From Tectiglobus sp965223355 (GTDB lineage: Bacteria > Pseudomonadota > Alphaproteobacteria > Rhizobiales > Hyphomicrobiaceae): DNA of 64,000 nt. Below, piece after piece: positions 59,062 to 64,000 of the stretch (position 1 is its first letter; each line of letters starts with the position of its first letter). Below the pieces are notes generated by a model, which was given only the letters and a program-made list of their open reading frames with translations, did not search any database and had not been told where the DNA came from. The position numbers and the translations under genes are program-made. The stretch covers positions 3,534,001 to 3,598,000 of the forward strand of contig CBDCWE010000003.1 in NCBI GenBank assembly GCA_965223355.1, given 5' to 3'.

Positions 59062-59751
59062 TCAGCACCGCCCTTCAGCCGGCGCCGCCACCAACACACG
59101 ACGTGCGGCTGGCACGGCCATCTCAGCGATGTCTGCCAAATCACGCTCACCGCTCCCCTCGCTGCCGTCCGGCTCACCAAGGCGGCCCTTGAGTTCATGG
59201 AACCGCTCAACGAAGGCACGCGCAGCACCAGCCGGCTGCATCATCCGCAGCTTGGTCGGGTGCGGTGGCGGCAACTGAGAGAACGGGTGTTCACCCACCA
59301 TCAGGTCGCGCCGCTCAGTAGCCAGGGCGACGTCGTCAACGTGGCGCACGATGGCAGCCGTCTGCGCGCTCGGCAGTGCCACTGCGAACGCCGGGAAGAT
59401 GCGCGCATCCGCCTCGTTGGCGAGATCATCGAGAATCTGACCGGCGCCGCGGTGTTTGAGTTCGAGTTTCACCGGCCGCGCGACGTCAGAGATGATCACC
59501 TCGTGCGCATCGTGCATCAGACCGGCCAGCGCCCACTCAGCATCAACATCGAGCTGCATGGACACCCAAACCGAATGCTGCGCCACGCTGTATGGCCAGC
59601 GAGTGGCGCCGTTGAACCGGTTGATTTGCGAGAGCTGGTGCGCCAGCTTTTCAATCGGCAGCGTGAAGCGCATGCCGTCAGGGTCGTTGCGGTCGTTGTT
59701 CAGCCAGTATTGGCTGCCGTCGATGAGCTCGAGCCAGTTGCCGTGTGTCAT
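59062..59751 (-). CDS. HD-domain phosphohydrolase (YfbR-like)
   Basis: 229 residues. RFNGATRWPYSVAQHSVWVS (first His), LAGLMHDAHEVIISDVARPV (HD pair), IVRHVDDVALATERRDLM (downstream Asp). This is the phage/YfbR type of HD nucleotidase that dephosphorylates deoxynucleoside monophosphates. The 5' overlap with the next gene is four bases. Confidence 0.85.
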   Translation of the reverse strand: MTHGNWLELIDGSQYWLNNDRNDPDGMRFTLPIEKLAHQLSQINRFNGATRWPYSVAQHSVWVSMQLDVDAEWALAGLMHDAHEVIISDVARPVKLELKHRGAGQILDDLANEADARIFPAFAVALPSAQTAAIVRHVDDVALATERRDLMVGEHPFSQLPPPHPTKLRMMQPAGAARAFVERFHELKGRLGEPDGSEGSGERDLADIAEMAVPAARRVLVAAPAEGRC

Positions 59752-60254
59752 GCTGCGGTGCCCCCTGCAAAGATTGGAAATGCGTCGGTCATGATGCCGA
59801 GCGCCTGCGCGCGTGCCGGCACGTCGCCTGGCGAGCAGCCCAGCGCGGCAGCGATTTGAGTGTCGGTCATGTCAGGGCTGGCCCACATTACGCGCAGCGC
59901 CTGGTCCTTAGCTTCAGTCCAGAACTCGGCCGGCGCAGACCGGCCGCCGGCGGCAAAGGCGGCGATGGCATCGCACAACTTCTGCATCTTGGCGCGGTAG
60001 CGCGGCTCGGCATCGCGCACGCGGTAGTGCGCCAGATGCGAGATGCTGCTCACGTCCTTGCACAGCAGGTTGGCCATTTCGCGCCGCGTGGTGGCGGTGT
60101 GGTCGCTGAGCGCGCGCACGATCGCCTTGCGGGCATAGACCACGTGCTTGATGCGTTGGCCGCTGACGATCGCCTCAACGCTACACCCGAACATCAGCGC
60201 CGCCATGTCGCGTGCGTAGGTGGCCACGGCTGATGGGTGCGGGCACGTGGTCAT
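59748..60254 (-). CDS. DNA-binding protein: DnaA domain IV-like with GcrA-like C-terminus
   Basis: 168 residues. The first 90 (ALMFGCSVEAIVSGQRIKHV, VYARKAIVRALSDHTATTRR, EMANLLCKDVSSISHLAHYR) look like the DnaA domain IV helix-turn-helix that binds DnaA boxes. The last 60 (FWTEAKDQALRVMWASPDMT, DTQIAAALGCSPGDVPARAQ) have the W.xE...L...W....T..QIA..LG pattern of GcrA/Myb-like helices. It is probably an origin- or promoter-binding protein of the phage. Confidence 0.6.
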   Translation of the reverse strand: MTTCPHPSAVATYARDMAALMFGCSVEAIVSGQRIKHVVYARKAIVRALSDHTATTRREMANLLCKDVSSISHLAHYRVRDAEPRYRAKMQKLCDAIAAFAAGGRSAPAEFWTEAKDQALRVMWASPDMTDTQIAAALGCSPGDVPARAQALGIMTDAFPIFAGGTAA

Positions 60255-60862
60255 TGGTCCGACCCTTCCCCGTAAATTGCAACCACTTCATCGAGCAGGT
60301 TGCGCTCGACCGTGCCTTGCGGTTGCTGCTTGAAGAGCTTGAGCGCGATCGGCGTGCCGTGGGCCGCGAGGTAGGCGAGCCAGGCCTGGTGAGCCTTGCT
60401 GCCGGCGCTGATGCGCACTGAGCCGTGCAGCATCTTGCTTGCCGCTGCGCAGGCCGCATCGGCTTGCGCGATGGTCGGGAACACCGAGCGTTCGCGGATG
60501 ATCCGTGCCGCCCCCGCCTCGAGGGTCTTGCTGGCATGCCCGGCCAGGCACGTGACCAGATCGGGCATGCAGGCGCGATGCTTGGTGCGCACCTGCAGAC
60601 ATCGCTCGGCCGGCACCAGGAAATGGGCCACCACCCTCAGCAACCAGGGGTCATCAACCTTCAAATTCAGTTTTTCACACACACGCGCACAGGCGGTGAG
60701 ATCGCCGCCAGTGTGTGTGAGAGTATGAGAAGTTAATTGAGAAGTCTTATCCCGCTGACCCTGCGTCAGTGCCTCGTGCTGATCCCGCGTCAGTGCCTTT
60801 TTCGACTTTTGGCCAGTCGGCTGTCTGTCAGAACAAGCACGCATCATCGAAGCAGCCGGCAC
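60251..60862 (-). CDS. Phage-type hypothetical protein, first gene of the leftward operon
   Basis: 203 residues. Basic, low-complexity N-terminus (SDRQPTGQKSKKALTRDQHE), then VDDPWLLRVVAHFLVPAERC, TCLAGHASKTLEAGAARII and KAHQAWLAYLAAHGTPIALK. Possibly a DNA-binding or replication accessory protein, not recognised. It starts at 60862 or at the second Met (60847). It is the most upstream gene of eleven overlapping ones. Confidence 0.5.
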   Translation of the reverse strand: MPAASMMRACSDRQPTGQKSKKALTRDQHEALTQGQRDKTSQLTSHTLTHTGGDLTACARVCEKLNLKVDDPWLLRVVAHFLVPAERCLQVRTKHRACMPDLVTCLAGHASKTLEAGAARIIRERSVFPTIAQADAACAAASKMLHGSVRISAGSKAHQAWLAYLAAHGTPIALKLFKQQPQGTVERNLLDEVVAIYGEGSDQ

Positions 60863-61117
60863 CGGGGACTGTCAGTAGACAACGCCAGACGCAACAGAAC
60901 TGCTGTGTGCGGGTGGCGGGCTGAACCGCTCGGATGCAGCACCGCCGGGTGCTTTATGCAAAGCAAGCTTCCAGCATGACGCGAGCCTCACCGGACCACC
61001 CTACCGTCAAGGGCTCTGCTCCTAGAAAGAGGGCACCGGCGATCGCCGGCTCATGCGCGACGCCCGCGCCGCGATCGAACGCGCGCGCGCGAAGGTCTCA
61101 CCAGATGGCCGGGGTCG
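60863..61117. promoter_or_regulatory. Divergent early-promoter region of the phage-type block
   Basis: About 250 bp between the leftward and rightward operons. No long gene is convincing. CGCCGGCGATCGCCGGC (about 61037) is a palindrome that may be an operator. This is the likely control region or origin of the element. Confidence 0.4.
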
Positions 61118-61336
61118 ATGACCGGGATGCGCACGGGGGCGCAACCGGCGGGGTATCATCGGCCCCGGCCTTTTCTATTGAGCAGCGCATCACGGCCGAG
61201 GTCGAAATCATCACCAGCGGTGAAGAGAGCAGCGCGGTTCGTGAGATGGCGCAAGTGCGGCTGGCTGCCGATCGCGCTGCGCCACCCGGCCTATGACATC
61301 GCGGCCGCCGCGCAAGCGATTGAGGTGGCGGCATGA
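61118..61336 (+). CDS. Small phage-type ORF, frame uncertain
   Basis: The last 32 codons, FVRWRKCGWLPIALRHPAYD and IAAAAQAIEVAA, read like a phage gene end and overlap the next start by four bases (ATGA). The preceding bases also read well in another frame (SIEQRITAEVEIITSGEESS), so a frameshift may be present near 61230. Confidence 0.35.
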   Translation: MTGMRTGAQPAGYHRPRPFLLSSASRPRSKSSPAVKRAARFVRWRKCGWLPIALRHPAYDIAAAAQAIEVAA

Positions 61337-61605
61337 TCGTCATCGAGCCCCAAGGCGCTGACGCAGCGCAAATTCACTACAGCCACCAAAATCGTCTGCC
61401 CATGTGGACGGTCTACAGCAAGCCAACCGATCACCCGAAAAAGGTGGTCGCGCGCATGTTCTTGACGCTGCCTGCAACGGCCCCCACGAACCTGGCGCTG
61501 ATTGGCGACTCGCTGAGCGAGGTGCGCGAAGCGCTGCCACCTGGACTGCACCGTCTTGAGCGCAATCCCTGCGATGAGCCGCAGATTGTGGAGACGTGGT
61601 TGTGA
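61333..61605 (+). CDS. Phage-type hypothetical protein
   Basis: 90 residues, MIVIEPQGADAAQIHYSHQN, WTVYSKPTDHPKKVVARMFL and LSEVREALPPGLHRLERNPC, ending EPQIVETWL. A small alpha/beta protein typical of early phage genes, not recognised. It overlaps both neighbours by 4 bases. Confidence 0.55.
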   Translation: MIVIEPQGADAAQIHYSHQNRLPMWTVYSKPTDHPKKVVARMFLTLPATAPTNLALIGDSLSEVREALPPGLHRLERNPCDEPQIVETWL

Positions 61606-61868
61606 TCAAGGACCCGACCGACGCCCGGAAAGCCGAAATGGTGCGTGCAGCTGAGCAGGCCGCCGGCCGGGCTGTGGCCGGCATCCCATCTCGGATTGGC
61701 GCTGACGTGCTGGTCAAGGTGCTCGCCACCTGCATGGCGATTGCCGCGCGCGGTCAGTGCCCGGCGGCCCTGCTGCACGAAGTCAAGGGCCAGCTCGATG
61801 CCGCCTTCGTCAAAGAGATGCAGCGCATCAAGCTCGTTGATGAGGGCAGAAGGCGGAGGATGAATTGA
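61602..61868 (+). CDS. Phage-type hypothetical protein
   Basis: 88 residues starting with GTG at 61602 (GTGA overlap): MIKDPTDARKAEMVRAAEQA, GRAVAGIPSRIGADVLVKVL, ATCMAIAARGQCPAALLHEV. Mostly helical. Function unknown. Confidence 0.5.
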   Translation: MIKDPTDARKAEMVRAAEQAAGRAVAGIPSRIGADVLVKVLATCMAIAARGQCPAALLHEVKGQLDAAFVKEMQRIKLVDEGRRRRMN

Positions 61869-61993
61869 TGGCCACCTCCGCCCCAAAGGGCGGCCGGCGG
61901 CCAACGCCGGCGCCTTCTCAAGCGGCAAGGTCGGCCGCGCGATCCACCATCTGCTGCGCACCGTGCCAACAACCTGAACCGGAGGCTGCGTCA

Positions 61994-62359
61994 ATGGCCG
62001 AGCCCGTCAAACTGCACCGACGCGATTTGGACGTTACCGCGCCCGAGCCGCCGCGCGATGCGCGCGACTGTTTGGCCGACGTCCTGGCCGAGTTGCGCCA
62101 TCTGCGCGCCCGTCTCGACCGCGACCGCGACCGCGACCGTGACCGTGACCGCGAAGGCCAGCGCGGGCCTGAGTTCCTCAACATCGACGGCATCGCCGCC
62201 CTGCTCGGCGTCTCACGGCGCACCGCCGACCGCATCGTGACCGCCAACACCACCTTCCCGCGCGCGATCCGCATGGCCACCGGCACCGCCACCACCACCC
62301 ACCGCCTGTGGTCCACAACCGAAGTCCGCCGATGGGTCAGCCGCCAGCGCGATCGGTAG
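61994..62359 (+). CDS. AlpA-like helix-turn-helix protein with an Arg-Asp repeat
   Basis: 121 residues from ATG 61994, which has GGAGG eight bases before; ATG 61868 would add 42 low-complexity residues and overlap the previous stop. A predicted coil (DVLAELRHLRARLDRDRD...) contains six Arg-Asp dipeptides, then FLNIDGIAALLGVSRRTADR, AIRMATGTATTTHRLWSTTE and VRRWVSRQRDR, an excisionase/AlpA-like winged HTH. Possibly an excisionase or regulator of the element. Last gene of the rightward operon. Confidence 0.65.
   Translation: MAEPVKLHRRDLDVTAPEPPRDARDCLADVLAELRHLRARLDRDRDRDRDRDREGQRGPEFLNIDGIAALLGVSRRTADRIVTANTTFPRAIRMATGTATTTHRLWSTTEVRRWVSRQRDR
62113..62152. repeat. Tandem hexanucleotide repeat
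   Basis: CGACCG/CGACCGTGACCG-type units (GACCGC or GACCGT) repeated about six times, encoding (Arg-Asp)n inside the HTH protein. A potential slippage site that would change the length of the coil without changing frame. Confidence 0.8.
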
Positions 62360-62735
62360 GCGGTGGGCGGCCTCAGGTGGGCGAGCGTGAACACAGTCCG
62401 TGCGTGCCAACTCTTCCGCCCGAATGCAGGGATGCGGAGGTTGCGGACCTCAGCCGGCCCTTTGGACCATCCATAATTCGCGTGACAGACCTTGACCGCA
62501 CTACCTCCAGCAGCCGACATTGCCATAGCTGCACGCCCAGCTACTCAGACTAAGCGCCGGAACGTCCGGTTCTTGGGACCACCGGGCACGGCTAGATGGG
62601 CGTTTGTCGCGATGGGCCATCAAAGGATCTGAGCTGGTGCAGCATGCGCACAGGCAGCGCAATTGTCTCGGTAGTGATAAACGTGGCGTAGTGCCCGAGA
62701 ATCTTTTCGTCATATCTGGCAACACACCGCCGATC
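62360..62735. other. Intergenic, no gene supported
   Basis: About 375 bp downstream of the phage-type block. No frame has coding character. Confidence 0.35.
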
Positions 62736-63017
62736 TTAGAAGCTGTTGAGCTGCGTGCGTAGCGAACAACCGAGGACGAGTGCGTAGACCTTGCGCAACA
62801 GTTCCGCCAGGGCATCAAGCTCCGATCGCTTGGCGCGGCTAACGATCAGGCGCGAACGCGACTTCGAATGCTTGAAGCTCGAGCGTTTCGGACCGACCTT
62901 GGTCTTCGAAGGTGTTCCGTTGACGTAGTTCGCTCGCTCAAGTCCAACCAGGACGAGTGCACCCGCAAAGCCGATTAAACGCTTGCGGCGCAAGTCAGGC
63001 ACCAATTTTCTGTGCAT
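62736..63017 (-). CDS. Doubtful small ORF
   Basis: 93 codons, MHRKLVPDLRRKRLIGFAGA, VNGTPSKTKVGPKRSSFKHS, AKRSELDALAELLRKVYALV. A possible membrane segment near the N-terminus and a basic centre. There is no family match and no clear ribosome site; it may be a chance frame. Confidence 0.25.
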   Translation of the reverse strand: MHRKLVPDLRRKRLIGFAGALVLVGLERANYVNGTPSKTKVGPKRSSFKHSKSRSRLIVSRAKRSELDALAELLRKVYALVLGCSLRTQLNSF

Positions 63018-63240
63018 TTTGGAATTGAATGGAGGCTGAAGAAGGCAAGAATCATACTAAGCAAAGGGCAAATTAGTCATATGCGATGTAAATTCATAGG
63101 AACGGCTGGCTTGGATAACATGCAAAATGACACTTTTTACAGCCCCAAGAGCACTGTCTGCGGAATACCTAACCACGCAGTGCGTCGTCCGATCACAAGG
63201 CGCTGGCCGACAGCGTTCTTTTTCGGTTAAGTCGCTTTTG
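63018..63240. promoter_or_regulatory. AT-richer leader of the last gene
   Basis: About 220 bp with lower GC than the rest (TAAGCAAAGGGCAAATTAGT, GATGTAAATTCATAGG). No gene seen. Likely promoter region of the lipoprotein gene. Confidence 0.35.
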
Positions 63241-64000
63241 ATGATTGCGTGCTTGTCACCGCTGCTCGCATCATGCGATCTTAGCAGAGAAGAACAACTG
63301 GTCAGCTACGGTATTGGCCGCGACTTGCACCATAGTAATGCGCGGCAGAATACAATAAATCTGGATGCGTATCTAGGGTATCTGTGTAACCAGGCCGGCC
63401 TTGCTTCGAAATGGCCAGCCCAGGGTGAGCCCTATTGCGAAGATCACACATTCACTCAGCGTGACTGGACGTTGCTGGTCCATACCGGGTTCAACGACAT
63501 CGACCAGAGGTGCGACAGCTACCTGGCTTGGTTGGCGAACAAGCGCAGGCGGCGCCCGGCGATCCTCGCTCAAATAACAAATACACGTGACTTTGTTGCA
63601 GCGCTAATGACCGCAGCCGGGGATACCGGTACACCGTTGGCCGTCGTTGGGCAGGCCTTCGGGTTCGTAAGCAAGAGCTTCACCAACTACCATTCCAGGC
63701 TTTTGCTTGAGATAGAGTCGTCGACGGTTGAGACGCTTGTCCTCGAGCGGCGCGCGCAAGTGCGTGAAAGCCTGCGAAATACTTCCTATTTCTTCAAACC
63801 AGATGTGATTTACGTTCTGCGGAGCTACCTCAGACTTTGCATGCCGTTCGCAATTGAGGCAGGCATAAATTCGGTTTCAAGACACGGGATCATCAGGAGT
63901 ATTGCGCCACAAGCCGAGTCTGCCGAACGTATTGCGCCGCATCTGATCAGTCGGAGTCGCGGCATTGTTACCGGCGCAATTCGTCAACCGGGGCCCAGTG
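63241..64000 (+). CDS. Putative lipoprotein, unknown function (runs off the window)
   Basis: The frame is open from ATG 63241 to the window end, 253 codons so far. The start, MIACLSPLLASCDLSREEQL, has a hydrophobic core and a lipobox LLAS-Cys (Cys at residue 12), with a slightly longer signal if TTG 63238 or upstream codons are used. The mature part is mixed alpha/beta with YLGYLCNQAGLASKWPAQGE, FTQRDWTLLVHTGFNDIDQR, and helices LAVVGQAFGFVSKSFTNYHS and VIYVLRSYLRLCMPFAIEAG. Not recognised. Confidence 0.6.
   Translation, partial: MIACLSPLLASCDLSREEQLVSYGIGRDLHHSNARQNTINLDAYLGYLCNQAGLASKWPAQGEPYCEDHTFTQRDWTLLVHTGFNDIDQRCDSYLAWLANKRRRRPAILAQITNTRDFVAALMTAAGDTGTPLAVVGQAFGFVSKSFTNYHSRLLLEIESSTVETLVLERRAQVRESLRNTSYFFKPDVIYVLRSYLRLCMPFAIEAGINSVSRHGIIRSIAPQAESAERIAPHLISRSRGIVTGAIRQPGPS

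Noticed and set aside
62113..62152. CRISPR array
   Set aside because: Units of six bases without spacers inside a coding frame; no cas genes in the window.
1..64000. tRNA, tmRNA or rRNA genes
   Set aside because: No cloverleaf with the TTCGAATC-type arm or rRNA segment was recognised on either strand; a dedicated search would be needed to exclude them fully.

Overview
The window is high-GC bacterial chromosome. Gene content and order point to an alphaproteobacterium: metX-metW, hisC-tyrC, rpmI-rplT-pheS-pheT, lepA, glyQ-glyS, an S49 peptidase / tRNA-methyltransferase-like / DUF2007 / polyprenyl synthase block, BcsS and GapR-like DUF2312. Lineage below class cannot be fixed from sequence reading alone.

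Layout. 0-7.98 kb: a ThDP-dependent enzyme, a GNAT protein, a membrane protein, the methionine pair metX-metW and the aromatic/histidine pair hisC-tyrC. 7.98-9.30 kb: an IS5-type insertion sequence. 9.66-14.96 kb: L35, L20 and both PheRS subunits, with a membrane-protein gene and a MITE between pheS and pheT. 15.13-16.77 kb: an apparently intact IS630 element, a palindromic repeat and an IS630-like MITE in a row. 16.8-24.6 kb: an XRE regulator, a YiiX-like hydrolase, hrpB, a DUF302 protein, lepA and a secreted protein. 24.9-32.4 kb: glyS, glyQ, the S49 peptidase, the methyltransferase, DUF2007 and polyprenyl diphosphate synthase. 32.6-47.7 kb: catabolic and accessory enzymes (acyl-CoA ligase, gamma-glutamyltransferase, amidohydrolase, BcsS, type-2 malate/lactate dehydrogenase, SDR, two flavoenzymes, NamZ-like protein) with transposase remnants between them. 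47.8-54.2 kb: an island with a decayed IS630 copy, unknown genes, an XRE regulator, a reverse transcriptase, a 127-bp perfect direct repeat and a possible second RT fragment. 54.3-62.4 kb: phage-type small genes (MT-A70 methylase, VRR-NUC, GapR-like, HD hydrolase, DnaA-IV-like protein) in one tightly overlapping leftward operon and a short divergent rightward one, with no structural genes. The last 760 bases hold the start of a putative lipoprotein.

The strongest unexplained signal is a network of short mobile repeats joined at the tetranucleotide CTAG. About a dozen copies or parts of a roughly 138-bp element, made of two unrelated palindromic hairpins, lie between genes. They abut IS5, IS630 and IS630-like MITE ends, and the same CTAG serves as the boundary of both neighbours. 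At least seven genes (tyrC, metW, the 16.8-kb XRE gene, ispB, bcsS, namZ and the RT gene) use the TAG inside such a boundary CTAG as their stop codon.

The second candidate is the RT locus: a free-standing RT with a YIDD active site and no intron structure that I can see. A small ORF and a duplicated 127-bp sequence lie directly upstream, and an IS-like miniature element forms its stop codon. It could be a defence RT or a decayed retroelement; sequence reading cannot decide.
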